DNA of 64,000 nt from Symsagittifera roscoffensis (GCF_963678635.1 NC_087062.1:36732052-36796051), one strand, 5' to 3'; shown: positions 1 to 11,990, numbered from the stretch's first letter. Notes: generated by a model not told the origin, from the letters alone. Numbers and translations are program-made.

Positions 1-639
1 GCCAGTCTCCTTTTTATACATTTGCTCATACGTTCTACGGGTTCGATAGCCATATGATTTTCCACTGGTGTTCTATACAATTTGCTCATCCTTCTTCCAA
101 TCTGTGTCGAAATTTGGTTTTTTCTCTATCCACCTTGCTGTCTTCGGTCGTTTTTTCTCGTTAGTTTTTTTTCAGTCGTTTTTACTCTCATCCATACTGG
201 AGAAAAAATTTGATCAATATGTTCTCGGTTTGTATCTGCCGTCGTTCGGTGTGATTTTGGCAGTTTTGATGGTGTCTTCTTCGCATTGGCTCTGTGGCTA
301 TTTATTCGCTGATTTAGTTGAAATTGGCTTTTTATTAACGGTCCGTTGGAGCAATGTTGGCACTTTGTTGTACCGTCCCGACCAACTGGCCCGACCAAAT
401 GTTTATTTTCAGGTGTCTCATTTACCGTGGTTAGTGTCTCGTTTGTATCAAGTGGCGTTGTTTCTTCGTTAGTTTCGTCTTCTCCTTCTGATTTGTTGTC
501 CGTGTCTCCTAGATTTTTTTGTCCTCCAATATATGATCTGTAGTTTTACTCATTGTCCGAGTTGGCGTGAAAACTCATTGATTTCATTCAAATTTCTCAA
601 TTTGCTGACGTTCTTCTTGATCTCTTTTTTATAACTGTT
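1..639. other. T-rich stretch with no supported gene
   Basis: No convincing gene. The plus strand is pyrimidine-rich and the minus strand A-rich. It directly follows, in minus-strand sense, the reverse-transcriptase relic at 640-900, so it may be decayed downstream retroelement sequence. The open frames here on either strand show no motif that I recognise. Confidence 0.4.
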
Positions 640-1340
640 TTGGCTCCAATGCAAGTTTCACCGTTTGATCTTTCCTCACTGTGATAACGATTGGGCTGAT
701 GAATGGTATATTAAAACCCTTGTCTAGTCTAATAATTAGTTCTGTTTCAAGTTCTTTGAAAGTATTGATTATTTCCGCTCAATGTCGGTCTCGATCTTTT
801 TCTAATTCTGAACTCGGGGGCATTTTAGCAATTGGTTTGCTTTAGTTTTACTTGAAATAGACCCAGGACACCCTGAATTCATGATTACCATACTTAGTTC
901 CTCTTCTCTCTTGACTCTCAATATGTGTCCGTTCACACATTAGGAGTTTTTTATCACATCGTTTTTTCTCACTTAGTCTATTTGCTTTTTGCTCCTTGAC
1001 CATGTTCTACTTTCCTTTGAAATATCCTCCCATTTCGTCATCTCTTTGTCTTCGTTTTTTTGTTGTGTCTAAGGTGTATTCTGTTTTGTTTTTTGTCTGT
1101 TTTCTTTCACTTGAATTATCGACGATTTAAAGATGTTAACAAAATGTCTTTGTTTCACACATGTTGCACGAAGATGGTTGTGGGCCAATAATATAGCCAA
1201 ATGGCTGTTGTCGAAGTTGTTCCCGCATTTGCAATAGTTTTTCTGGGTTCGGTTTCTATGATCTTCTTCCACTGTTTGTGTTTCTTGTCCTCTACTGTAT
1301 CTTTGAACCTGACCTCTGCTGTTGTTTTTATTCTCATTTT
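640..1340 (-). pseudogene. Ty3/gypsy-like retrotransposon relic: nucleocapsid, protease and start of reverse transcriptase
   Basis: Read on the minus strand, three pieces occur in the order expected of a gag-pol gene. At about 1270-1130 is a CCHC-like knuckle stretch (CKCGNNF then ATCVKQRHF). At about 900-860 is a retropepsin-like active site (NSGCPGS, with N in place of the catalytic D). At about 760-650 is the start of a reverse transcriptase (FISPIVITVRKDQTVKLAL). Frames change between pieces and there are stops, so it is dead. A second copy of the RT start lies at 4130-4250. Family assignment rests on motif order and on similarity to the SP-V-V-KKD...LALD segment of Ty3/gypsy RT; it is recognition by eye. 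Confidence 0.55.
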
Positions 1341-1503
1341 ATCTTCGTCATCTGTTGAAATATTTTTGTTTTTGGCTTCTTTTGTTAATGTACCCTGTCG
1401 GTTCTTATTTGATATTTGTTTTACTTGGCGTCTACATCAATGATACTTGAAACGAAATGTGAGTGTTTCTCACTGATCTGGAATGTTCAACTCTTTTTTC
1501 TCG

Positions 1504-1623
<120 letters not shown>

Positions 1624-1939
1624 GTGGTTATGCCGAAGGGAGCTCATAGTATAGTGAACATGTCGCCGCGTACCCACTCTTACTCTTTAGCTCCAAAATC
1701 TAGTGACACCAAGTCAAAAACAGAGACTAGATCGAAGTAAAACTGTTCCCCGAGTTTATATGTTTTTCATGGTCTATACAAAAATATTTTAGCTCCCAAA
1801 TACTACAATTTGTTCAGCACGAAGATTTTTTCCGCACAAGAACTGTTCCAAAAAGTTTTTTAACTGACACTGTGTTGATTTTAAGTTTGGGTTTTTGGTG
1901 TCTCATTGTGTTTCTAAGCAAAAAACTAGATAGGTACTA

Positions 1940-2815
1940 GTGTGTTTGTTTGGTCACTCAAAAAAGCTGAGGTCCCCATGATTTGAATCAGTTTAAAATC
2001 GATTTAAATTGATCCAATTAATTTTCAATTGTTTTAAATCACTTTTTTCCAGCCCTAATTTGTTTTTATTTGGGGAGGGGGTTAAAACGGATTAAAATTG
2101 ATTTAAATCGATTTTTTTATTCGAATTTCATCAGCTTCGAATTTGGATTTTACATTTATTTATTGCCCATCATTTTTAACTATACATCCATAGCGTGCAG
2201 TACCATAATAAAAAGACTAAATAAATTTCAAACTATCAATAACATTTTATGATTTCCTTACTCTACATTCTATAATAATCTACATACTATTTTGAGTTTT
2301 GAATCTGATGTATAATGACCCTGTTCTTGATTCATTTCATAAGTTTCAACATTCATGATTTTTTAAAACTTAATTGCCTATTCTTGCGACCAATTTTTTG
2401 ATTTTTTACATAGGTTTTTGCCCATTAACTGATTTACAATTATGATTTTCTATGATTTCAATGCATATTTGTCTGAAAGTCCACCCAACTCGTTTTAAAT
2501 CGATTTTTTAAACACTTAAATCGATCCAAATTTTTTAAGAAAGATTGATTTAATTCGATTTTGAAATGGAATTAAGTGAGATTCGGATGAAATTGAGTGA
2601 GATTTGGATGGATTTTAGCAGGTGGAAAAATCCATCCAAATCGATTTAAATCAATTTTGTTGACACTTAAATTGATCCAAAATTTTCACGAAAGATCGAT
2701 TTAAATCTAATTAAAACCCATTTAGGTTCGTAAAATGTACCTTGTTAGTCAATTTGGATCGATTTAAAATCGATTTAAATTCCCATTAAATCAATCTGAA
2801 ACCATTAATAGTAAA
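1940..2815. repeat. AT-rich repeat built from ATCGATTTAAAT-like words
   Basis: Many copies of near-palindromic words such as AATCGATTTAAAT, denser towards both ends (1985-2120 and 2490-2790), with unrelated sequence in the middle. The same vocabulary recurs at 29550-30320 and 31270-32140, so this is probably a dispersed non-autonomous element. No coding sequence. The remaining DNA to 3639 shows nothing I can name. Confidence 0.55.
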
Positions 2816-3639
2816 CTAGTTTTGCCACGGGACCAAACAAGTAAACTAGTACCCATTGCTACACCCCATATCTGTCCGCACACGTTCTGTCTAGTTTCTG
2901 TTTTTCTCTTTTTTCACTCTTTTTTTTGTTTTTTTCGTAGCTCTCTGTCTCTCCTCTGTTTTTGCAGCTCCCTGTACTGTGGTCTCTGTTGTTGTGGTCG
3001 ATTGATTTTCGTGTATTGGTTTAGGTAGGTTGGTATTGAATCGTTGGCTTGTCTCATTGTACCTCTCCAACATAAATAGTTTTTTTTTGCAAGCAATACC
3101 ATCTCTAAACTAAGGCCGTTTCCCTTTCTAGAGTTGGTTCTACTATTTCCTTTTTCTCAGAACGGCCTGGTTCCATTTGGTTTCTTAATTCGAGAATCAG
3201 TGAAATTAGACAACCGTTTTCTAATTCCATTTCTCAAATTTGTGCTGTTAGCTTTTAATTATGTTATGCTGATTAACTTTTAGCATTGACTGTCAAGCTC
3301 ATCACAACTCAAAAAAGGTTGCTACAATCTTAGAGTCCCTAACAGTATAAATTTTACTACAAGTACATACACTCATACCTATGTTAATGCAAGTACGACA
3401 GTTTTTTCCCACAGTTGTTTGCAGATTCAATTATTTTAACTGTTATAACTATTATAAATATTATAACTGTTTTGTTGAATTTGCTCAATTTTGATATATG
3501 TCAACTTGTTTGCTAATTTTTAAACATTGACTAGCTCATTTTGTAGTTTTAGATTTAAACCATTTTGTACCATCTAAAAAGTTCATACTACTCAAAGGGT
3601 ATCAAAAGGTGCATCTTGTACAAAAAGTTGATGTTGTTT

Positions 3640-4345
3640 GCTTGGAAACTCTGACAGTGATAACACTGAAATTCTTCAAAGGTACACTTTTCGAGAGTTA
3701 TTGCTAAATATTATTCGTCTTTTTTCCGCTTTTTCTCACCATACACGGGGTTGTTCCAGTGTTGTTTTCGCAATAATTTTTTTTCGCAACAATTTTTTAA
3801 AAATATTTTTTTTCGCAACCTGTCAAGAGTACGTCGATGGACTTCTGAACATCGGCCGGCATAACTGTGAGACAGTAAAAAAACTGTTTAAAACTAGTAA
3901 GTGCCCGTTGCTTTTCCGCTAATCAGACTAAGTTTGCAATGTTCTCAAGTGCAATCATTAGGCAGTTATTGGCTGTAGGTATAACTTAGTCTGATGATCC
4001 TGAAAAGGATCACCCTTTTCTCCCTGTTTTGAATATTTATGCCACATTGTTCACTGTGATGTCTACGTTTGGCATCTATTTATTGTTTTGATGTATAGAC
4101 TTTGTTTATCTGTTATAAATCCCAATGAAGTTTCATCGTTCGATCCTTGTTCCCAGTTATGACGATTGGGCTGATGAATGGTATATTAACACCCTTGTCT
4201 ATTCTCTTGATTAGTTCTGCTTCCAGTTTTTTTGAAAATATTGGTAATTTTGCCCTTTTGGCTATACGGTTATATAAATTCCAGGAACTCAATTTCTATC
4301 ACATGAGTTTTTCATCTCCCGATTTTCACGTATAGCTCACCAAAA
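3640..4345 (-). pseudogene. Ty3/gypsy-like reverse-transcriptase relic, second copy
   Basis: Read on the minus strand from about 4250 downward: RIDKGVNIPFISPIVIT, then a stretch ending TYSQ near 3970 (the Y of the AYSQ-type RT block), LISGKATGTY near 3900, MPADVQKSIDVLLTGCE at about 3860-3810, and LAITLEKCTF near 3690-3660. These follow the block order of a Ty3/gypsy RT up to the KC.F strand. Several frame changes and stops are needed to connect them, so it is non-functional. The 5' part closely matches the copy at 640-800, indicating either two insertions or a duplicated element. Confidence 0.65.
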
Positions 4346-5076
4346 GTGTCAATGATTATTTTTTAATGGTGTGTCTGACTCAAAGTCTTCGCTCACCTGA
4401 AGCTGTGATTTGTTCTCTTGGCGTCTTTTTTGCACTAAACACATTTCCAATAGCGTGAGTGTATTTTGACCTATTATGTTAATTTTTTTCATGTTTACAA
4501 AAAGATTGCGTGATTGATGATGATCCAGCCTAACAATTTAAATGGGATGATCATTTTGCCTAATGGTTTAATCGAATACCTGTTCTAGCATGCCAAGTGG
4601 TTTTCGTCGTCGTCGTTGGCGTTGTCGTCGTCCTCGTTCTTTTTACATTGTGCACTCGGAGAGAGTGAAATGACATTCGAATGCCTTTAATAGTGTCTTG
4701 GATTTGGCCAATGGTTCCTCCCTAATCACACACATTTTTTGCTGCTTTTCTTGGCGCGAAAAATCTCCACAACTATATATTTCATTGTCAAACCGATTCA
4801 GATGCTGAAAGTTTTGAGAGTTATCTCTTGGGCAAGACCACCAGGTTAAAATATGCTAAGCTAAATATGGTTCACGCTCGATAAGCTAAAGACTAAAAAC
4901 ACTCTAAGCTTGGCTAAAAACACTCCAAATTTTTCTTCTCTTATTATTCGAGAAAAAAAAAGAAAACGTAAATGGTTTACTCAAAAACACTTGGAGCAAA
5001 ATTCGGAAAAAATTGAGACACTAGCACACTTTAATCATGTGTTTTTTAGTTAGCAAAAACTAATTCTGTATTTTAG
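4346..5076. other. No gene seen; possible intron of the lipocalin at 5077
   Basis: AT-rich, with a short GTC/GTT-rich patch at 4606-4640. I searched for a lipocalin first exon (G-x-W) on the plus strand and found none, so the exon at 5077 has no visible partner here. Confidence 0.4.
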
Positions 5077-5552
5077 GAGAGAAAGTTCAGCTGCTGATGC
5101 TTGGTCAAAACTTTCTGCTAGGCGACCTTCAGCTCTTTTCAGAAGTGAATTTTACCGATCCTGAAAGCTTTTCAACAATTTCTCTAACATTCAAAGACAA
5201 GGAAAAACTTACGATGCATATTCTTGGTTTTAAAAAAGACGAGTATATGCTATTGTATTCTTGCGTCCGACCTCCTGGATTTCTCAAAATCAACGTGGAA
5301 AATGCGTGGTTACTTTCTCGGAAACCATTTTTGGATTCACAAACTACGCGAAGTATCCAAAAATTTCTTTTCAATCATTTTAGACTGTCAAGTATATATT
5401 TTCGGACACATTGGGCAAAATCGTGCCGGTCTCAAATGAAAAGCTTAACTGAAAAACGAAACAACAGGTTCAAGCGATGGTTCTTAAGACATGCTCTAAA
5501 CATCGGGAACAAACTATTAGACCAAATTCATTTGAAAAAAATGCTGCGCTAG
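5077..5552 (+). CDS. Lipocalin (ApoD-like), last exon only; partial gene or pseudogene
   Basis: A TTTTAG acceptor is followed by a phase-1 exon of 476 nt ending in TAG. It begins GEKVQLLMLG, the same way as the last exon of the intact lipocalin at 25728. It then carries the lipocalin motif-2 region (MHILGFKKDEYMLLYSC, about 5214-5264) and the motif-3 region with its conserved Arg (NAWLLSRKP). A later Cys (KSC, about 5430) fits the second ApoD-type disulfide. After it the frame runs on for about 45 mostly basic residues (QMKSLTEKRNNRFKRW...), longer than usual. No first exon with signal peptide and G-x-W was found between the retroelement relic and this exon, so the 5' part may lie beyond the window or have been lost. 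Lipocalins bind small hydrophobic ligands outside the cell; the ligand is unknown. Confidence 0.6.
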
Positions 5553-6602
5553 TAATGAAATCCAGTTCAAATTGTGATTAAACTGTTTCTTCTTACTCTT
5601 GACAAATTTCACTTTTTGAGTAAATTTCGAAAATATTTGACATCATTTTCCATTTGAGAAAAACTTCTAGATGAAAAAAATTCAGGTATGTTTGAGAGCA
5701 GTCAGAACAAAAAACTTTCGTTTTGATAGGCAGAACTGGTGGTTTTCAGTAACGATGTTCGGCGAACAGGGTGTAAATTTTTGCTTCCGTCACAACTTTA
5801 ATTTTTCTTTCGAAACTCCAATGCAAACAAGACTGCGACATTTAAGGCGTTGCCCAGAATCTTCGAACTGCTCTTTAAGTGTGCAGGTAAAGGTACGCAG
5901 ATGATTTACCTGACTAATGTTGAGCATAGAATATCGATATCTTTTTAATGGTGAAATAATCTTTCAAAAACTGTTATTCCTAGAATAGTCTGAAAAAATC
6001 AAACCGAAGTCAAAACTAATATTTCTTAGAAAGTAAAAACAAAGAAAATCTGGGTATTAGCGAAAGTGGTTTAGGAGGTTACCACTATTGAACTTTATTG
6101 CAGCACTCATGTATAGGCCCTGTCGACTCAAATATCGGAGCCTTTTACTTCTTCGATTGACTGTCCAACCATCAAGATTGGTGGTAGCACCATTGAAAGT
6201 CAGACTGGCCGGAGACAGGTATCAATTAGGGAAAACAGAGACTTGACGTGGTTTGTACCTAGATTCATTTACAAAGATCGCCTCGGCTTTGCGTAAAATT
6301 AGAATTCTTTTTGCTGCAAATATAGTGGAAACAGTAGTGCATCCAAACAGTTAGGAGCGAAAAAAAAAATTTTACAAGAGAATACGCTTGCGTTAACAAA
6401 CTTTTTTGAAAACCAACCAAAAACAACGTCAGTATTTCACAGTTATGGAGTGGGAACAAAGAACAGTTCCAGTGGAATCTAAAAAGTTTCAAACGCTTCA
6501 GAATTGTATTATTAAATTTGGTAAGTGTTCCGACTTTCGGAGAAATTGGAATATTTATGCCTTATGCGTTTTCTTAAGTCAAATTTCGGCAATCGAAATA
6601 AT
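5553..6602. other. No supported gene
   Basis: AT-rich DNA with short open frames only. A stretch at 6150-6221 reads SSIDCPTIKIGGSTIESQTGRRQ-like before a GT, but without partner exons I do not call it. Confidence 0.35.
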
Positions 6603-7096
6603 CAGGGCATATCAAATAACTATTTGAATAATTTTACTTTTTAAAATTTTTGCAATTAATTGAATATTGCAGTATTTTCAAAATTGCAATAGAATTTTGC
6701 AATATATTGCAATGTTTTCAATAGTTCAAGGCCACAATTTCTTTAACAGTATCTATATTCCAAAATTTACGGTTACAAGGAAAAAAGTTGCAATTCCAAG
6801 TTTGCAGGAAGGAGACGTGCACTAGGAGCCACGCGCAATTTCTAGTAACACTCAATCTTATTCGAGATAACCTGGCTCCTCACTGATGTCAATTGCTATT
6901 TGCAAATTGCAAGCATCAATCAATCTTAAATGCTAACACTACAAAGTTGGCATCTACGGCATTAGAAATGTTGCAACCTATTGCAATATATTGCAGGAAG
7001 AAAAGCAGTATATTGCTTGAAATTTTAAGTCAAAATAGATAATTGCAATAGTTATATTGCAAAATATAGAAATAGCAATAGTAATTTGATATGCCT
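6603..7096. mobile_element. Inverted-repeat element with TIR RGGCATATCAAAT (MITE-like)
   Basis: The segment starts AGGGCATATCAAATAAC and ends GTAATTTGATATGCCT, its near-exact reverse complement. Just inside both ends are clusters of TTGCAATA/TATTGCAA words. No transposase frame, about 0.5 kb: typical of a non-autonomous DNA transposon. Target duplication not resolved. Confidence 0.55.
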
Positions 7097-7940
7097 CACA
7101 AAAAACAGATTTTACGCAAAATTTTATACACCACATTGATATTGACTTCCTGAAATCAAATATAAAAAGATAATTACCTTCGATTAATTTTTGCAAAGTT
7201 TTGGGAGTTTGAAAATTGCCAATTTGGCCATGCTCTGGAATAATGTATGTGCTATTTGAAGAAATTATTCATCATGCGAAAGCGTAGAGCGACTTATTTA
7301 TGCGAGCCGAATTATCCCGCGCAACAAAATTATTCCAAATTGAATTGAGGCTAGCTGATTTGTCGTATTTATTTCGTACGACTCAACTTTTTACACTTGA
7401 TCTTTGATATTGTCCAAAACGGTAACTTCCCAAATGGCATAATTCCCAAATGGCATAAAAATGGAAACTTTTCCCAAATGGCATAAATTTCAAGTTTTCA
7501 TTGTAATTTAAACGTTTTCTATCAATTTCTATCTATCATTTTGACAGGAGCGAAAGCATGTGAACAAGATTTGGAACTAATTGCTTCCAAACAAAATTAA
7601 GCAACAGATTTATCGAAAAAAATTGACCACAAGAAGCTTATAAATAATCGCATGCTTATGCTTCTTGCTTTTGATAAAAAGTTCTACAAAATTTTCACGG
7701 TAAAATGTCAATCAACATTTGAATTGACAATTTGACTAATTTTCTCACATTGTTCACGAAAAAAGTGTTCTCGATTTTTCCAAAGCAACTGTTGCATGAA
7801 ATTTATGCCATTTGGGAAATTTTTCATTTTAATGCCATTTGGGAATTATGCCATTTGAGACGTAATCGTCCAAAACTAAGGAACAGTCGGAACCTTCAGA
7901 GCTTTGCATTGATATATGAGAAGTCTTGTTCAATTGTTAG
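7097..7940. repeat. Hairpin-tailed dispersed repeat, copy 1 (interrupted by MITE)
   Basis: Sequence at 7100-7411 (including CAAATTGAATTGAGGCTAGC near 7340) and the tail at 7868-7940 (CAGTCGGAACCTTCAG...AGTCTTG) match copies at 37550-37878 and, inverted, 55430-55850. The element at 7421-7867 has been inserted into it. Confidence 0.6.
7421..7867. mobile_element. Mutator-like foldback MITE with 9-bp target duplication
   Basis: About 45-bp terminal inverted repeats: the left end contains two copies of CCCAAATGGCATAA and the right end their reverse complement (TTATGCCATTTGGG). It is flanked by the identical 9-mer GTCCAAAAC at 7412-7420 and 7868-7876. Outside these the host repeat is continuous. 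A 9-bp duplication with TIRs starting in G is typical of Mutator-like elements. About 447 bp, no coding capacity. Confidence 0.75.
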
Positions 7941-8119
7941 CTCTTTTCTGATGGAATTCTTAATTATAACTGTCTTTTCACTCAACATTCGTGAAATAAG
8001 CTTCTAGCTTTTTGAGTATAACTCTCAGTCATTCAGGACATTCGAACATTAATTTAACTGAGCTTCTTTTTCGCCAATGTGAGTTTTCAATTCTTTATGT
8101 TTAGTTTGAATCCTGAATT

Positions 8120-8510
8120 GTGTTTGTAAAGCTGCGCTTTAAAAACGTTTCCGAGATCTTGGAAAGTCTTACCAAGATCATATTAGGGCATCCAAGTAAC
8201 ATGACAATCTTGCCAAGATCTTGCATGGGTCTTGGATATCTTGCATGATCTTGCACGAACTTGCTTGTTAACTTGGCAAGATCTTGCATGATCTTGGAAA
8301 AAGCTCCCGGGTTGAAGTCACAGAGAAAATCGGTACTTCTCCAGAAATGTATTAGAATAATATCAGTTATGTGTCAGAATCTGTTAGCTGGCAGTTTATT
8401 TCTGGTCAGCAATTTATTAACTGTTGTTTTACTTGAACAGTGCTGATAACTTCTGTAATTTCAACCAGGGCTTGCATGATCTTGGCAAGATTTTCCAAGA
8501 TCTAAACACT
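8120..8510. repeat. Cluster of AAGATCTTG palindromic words
   Basis: At least ten variants of CCAAGATCTTG / GCATGATCTTG occur in two groups (8140-8300 and 8465-8505) around a unique spacer. Possibly a small element with sub-terminal repeats; no gene. Confidence 0.6.
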
Positions 8511-8618
8511 GGGAAGTGAACCTGTTGATTACATAAAAAGCACTTTGAATCATCAAGGCATCGGTATTACTCTAAAATTGGCTCATTTTTATATTGATTG
8601 CTGCCTCGCCACTCTCAT

Positions 8619-8924
8619 CTAAGTCTTTGTCTCAACAATTTTTTTTTCTTGTGATATTTCAAGTGTGCCACTGATTCCAGCAAACGATAGATTACCATAG
8701 CTATCAAACTCCGTTGTGCCACCCTTTTGTTTTTTGAGTTCCTGAAAAGCTCCTGTTGCTTTTGATGCATTTTGTTGGGTGCAAACTACTGTCAATTCTG
8801 TAAATTCTTTGGTCACCGAGCCTTTTATTGAATTAATTTTTTTCTCCTCGCACAACTCCCAGTTTGACATAGAAAACCTCAAGTGGTGGAGCAGTGTTAA
8901 GATAAAGACCATTGCGATTTTCAT
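8619..8924 (-). CDS. Small secreted protein, 101 aa, family unknown
   Basis: ATG at 8924-8922, stop at 8621-8619. The first ~18 residues (MKIAMVFILTLLHHLRFS) are a good signal peptide: a Lys, then a hydrophobic run. The rest (about 83 residues) is polar, with two cysteines (ELCEEK and VVCTQQ) that could pair. Composition looks protein-like and not repeat-derived. No recognisable domain and no visible splice partner. It could be a single-exon gene, the first exon of a larger gene, or a chance frame. Function not assigned. Confidence 0.4.
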   Translation of the reverse strand: MKIAMVFILTLLHHLRFSMSNWELCEEKKINSIKGSVTKEFTELTVVCTQQNASKATGAFQELKKQKGGTTEFDSYGNLSFAGISGTLEISQEKKIVETKT

Positions 8925-9198
8925 GAATTGACCGAAAATTGTTTCTCATCCAACTCCATGCGTAAAAATAAGGGTCAGCTCATTCTTCCTTCAGGGTCAT
9001 CTTTCAAGCTTCGACCATGCTCGTAGAAGGTTTCGAAGCTTCAGCCATGCTCGCATAAAGGTATCTTTTTATCTTCCTCAATGCATGCAGACCTCCTATT
9101 CTTGACGTTCAAACAAATCCAATGCCACTCTTTGAGGCTGTTAGTGCTTTGAATTACAAAGAACTGGCCTTTCAATTGCCCCCAATAATCACCTTGAC

Positions 9199-9535
9199 CT
9201 CTGGCGGATTAAGTTTTGTCGATTTTTTTTGTCGAACTTCCGAGCACTCTTAGAACATTATATTTATTTTGATTAAAAATGTTGCACCGCAGGTGAATTT
9301 TTGAAAAAAAAAACAGGTTAAAAACTGTTTTTGGGCACTTTTTGAAAAGTTTTGACCAAAAAATTGCGTTTTGATCGGCACGCGCTCCCCTTCAAAATTA
9401 GTATACTTTGGTGCCGAAGGCGCCTCTAGAAAAATTTTAGGGTTGGTCGGCCTAAAATGGATGTCATAAAATAACAGGGTTGGTGAGGTTGTCGAATCCC
9501 TGAGGGGGCGGTGAAGCCCCCCTAAATCTACCCCT
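9199..9535. mobile_element. hAT-like MITE with GGCGGATT / AATCTACCCCTG ends
   Basis: Left end TCTGGCGGATTAAG, right end CTAAATCTACCCCTG: a degenerate CAGGGGCGGATTT-type terminal inverted repeat. The inner sequence (GGTTGGTCGGCC, ...AGGCGCCT...) is shared with the elements at 23621-24042 and 54981-55370. Non-coding despite an open minus frame. Confidence 0.6.
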
Positions 9536-9711
9536 GATATTGACTGCTTCCTCACAGCTACTGGCTTATGTTGTTATAATAATATTCAAACGCATCAACT
9601 CACTCACTTGTCTTTTGGAAAATCTCTTCTGCTTTATGACAATTTCTTGGAAAAAAAACTGATTTCCTGTCGATCGAACCTTTAGGAATGGGTTATTTTA
9701 AATCTAATTTC

Positions 9712-10790
9712 GGATCTACCATTGAGTTTCAAGCTTTCGGAAAGATCTGGTAATTTTCTAAAAAAAATTATGAGGAGTATTAATTTTGATTTTTTTCCCG
9801 ACTTTGTGCAATGCGTACAAATTGATCCAAAGTGGTAGATTTGGTGGTAAATGAGGGCCTCCAGATGTTTTCAAGTTTATTTCAGATTCAATTTCGGATC
9901 TGAAAATTTCAAACTCGTATCAAGATATGAAATAAAGAACTTCAAATCTGAGGATCAACTAATGTAAGAAATAAAAAAATAGTAGATCTTGCACAGAAAA
10001 TCTCCTTGGTAGGGGTCTACAATCTCGAAGACTGGAATTTCACCGGCATCCGATATCTGACCTAATTGAGCGCTTTTGATTTTTTAAAGCTTCTAGTTTC
10101 CACTTCCACTTCTATTTTTTGGTCTATGTTTCTCCCTTCAGGCTGTTTCAGTCCTGCCGGTTTGATTAAGATTGAACACATTGGAATTGTCGGACTTTTG
10201 TCTTAAGTCTCAAAAGTAATCGTATAATTTTGATTTGTATCAATGATTTTGACTCCGGAAGATAATACAATTTCGTATAAATCTTTATCGCCCGAGTCTG
10301 TGAATTAGAAAAGTAAGGTATAGAAGTTTTTTCCGCGAAAAGTTTCTAGTTTTTTAAGCCCAGTTTTTGGAAAACCAGATTCACATTTACGTATGATTTT
10401 CCCTCCAGCTATATCTACCATTGAGTTTCAAGCTTTCGGAAAGATCTGGTAATTTTCCAAAAGATTATGAGGAGTATTAGTTTTGGTTTTCTTCCAGATT
10501 TTGTGCAATGCGTACAAACTGACCCAAAGTGGTAGATTTGGTGGTAAATGAGTGGTCCATTTCATATCCAATTTCGGATCTGAAAATTTCAAACTCTTAT
10601 CAAGATATGAAATAAAGAACTTGAAATCTGAGGATTAACTAATGTAAGAAATATAGAATAGTAGCTCTTGCAAAGAAACCTTTCTTGGTAGGAGACTATT
10701 TTCCCCCGATTTTGTGCAAGGCGTACAAACTGACCCAAAATGGTAGTTTTGGTGGTAAATGAAGGCCTCCAGATGTTTTCAACTAAAAAT
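9712..10790. repeat. Local direct duplication, three copies
   Basis: 9712-10020 is repeated with roughly 85-90% similarity by eye at 10411-10695 (both contain TACCATTGAGTTTCAAGC and GGTAGATTTGGTGGTAAATG). A third, partial copy lies at 10697-10790. No open frame is conserved between copies, so this is non-coding duplication. The spacer 10021-10410 has no gene. Confidence 0.8.
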
Positions 10791-11749
10791 TTCCTGCCGA
10801 ATCGATCAAGGTAGACTTAATAAAAAATTTTCATCATCGCATTTCTCTCGGCAAATCAGATAAATAGTTTCCCATCAAACTATAGGCATCAGCAGGATTC
10901 GTGTAAAGCTTCATTGCAATACGAAAGCAAATGATTCAACTTGGTGTTCATTTTCATTAGAAGGACCAGAATTTTTTAATCAAACAAAACAGAATTATCC
11001 AGAAATTGTTTGGCAAATTTAAGGTTTTAAATGACTTTTTTTAGCTAGAGATAGATTTTATTTGGATTTTTTTTCATTCAATTGGAAAGTTTTTTTTTCT
11101 ACTGAATTTTGATGAGCTAATTACAGTTTTGCTATGCAGCATATTGATCCATTTGATGCAATTAATATTGGGATTAGAGTCAGGAAAAAAAATTAAAAAT
11201 TAAAAAATAAAAGTAGGCTTAGAATTAAAAACTCAACGGAATCTGATTTGAGTACCAGTTTTCCCGAGTTTATGTAATTTAGAACCGAAGCGATGACTTG
11301 AAAATTAGCGCTCTTGGAATTTGCTCTTTTGTGTTTCAGCCTATGTTTTTTTTTTCGTTCCGACGGATGTAAGACTGACTTTTAAAACAGTTGCTACGGG
11401 AAATTCTTGGACGTAATTTGAACACGGGACCGTTTTTTGACTGAAGTATTGCCCCTATTGTTTTTACATTTGTAAAACCCACCTCTTGACCCTCTAGTTG
11501 TTTTTTGAGAAACAAAAATAAGTCTGAGGACGCAGTGGATAGCTCTGAAAAAATCAACTTTATTTCAATGGTTTGTGAAAAGTGCTGTCAGAAAGGTTTA
11601 ATGATTGGTAATCATTTCGAATTCTGGCCTGTAAAAGTAGTTTTTGTTCTGCTCTACTGTCCAAGTAGTTTTAGTTTAATTCTTGAGTACTTATCTTCAT
11701 TTGGATTTACAAATCGTGTGGCGAAAGAAACCGTTTTCCGATCGTTTTC
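10791..11749. other. No supported gene
   Basis: AT-rich. The open frames at 11336-11557 (-) and 11505-11969 (+) overlap each other; the latter runs into the SINE, so neither is called. Confidence 0.4.
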
Positions 11750-11990
11750 TTTTTTTTTAAGACCATTTATCCACGGGGGAAAGGACCAACACAAGAGCTG
11801 TACAGCTCATCACGGCGAAACGCTGTTGTGCCCCTGTTTAATGACTACATGCAATTTTTTTTTTGGTTATTTTCCTGGGCTGGGTAATGTTGTTTCACCC
11901 TCAAGCAACGAGCACGGATCATGGTGGGCCTCGAACATCCGACCTTTCGATAGAGAGGCGGAGACGTAACCACTTCACCACCGCTCCCCT
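11750..11990 (-). mobile_element. tRNA-derived SINE
   Basis: On the minus strand the element begins GGGGAGCGGTGGTGAAGTGG, with an RNA polymerase III A box (TGGTGAAGTGG, 11980-11970). A B-box-like GATGTTCGAGGCC follows about 40 nt downstream (11939-11927), then a ~160-nt tRNA-unrelated body and an A-rich tail (TTAAAAAAAAAG, about 11760-11750). The order of A box, B box, body and A tail defines a SINE. The head looks like a tRNA with a long variable arm (Leu/Ser type), but the parent tRNA is uncertain. Confidence 0.75.

Noticed and set aside
9250-9555. 101-codon minus-strand frame
   Set aside because: Entirely within a hAT-like MITE present in two other places where the frame is not kept.
11881-11990. 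A genuine tRNA gene
   Set aside because: Pol III boxes are present but the stem pairing is poor and a body with an A tail follows, so it is a SINE.
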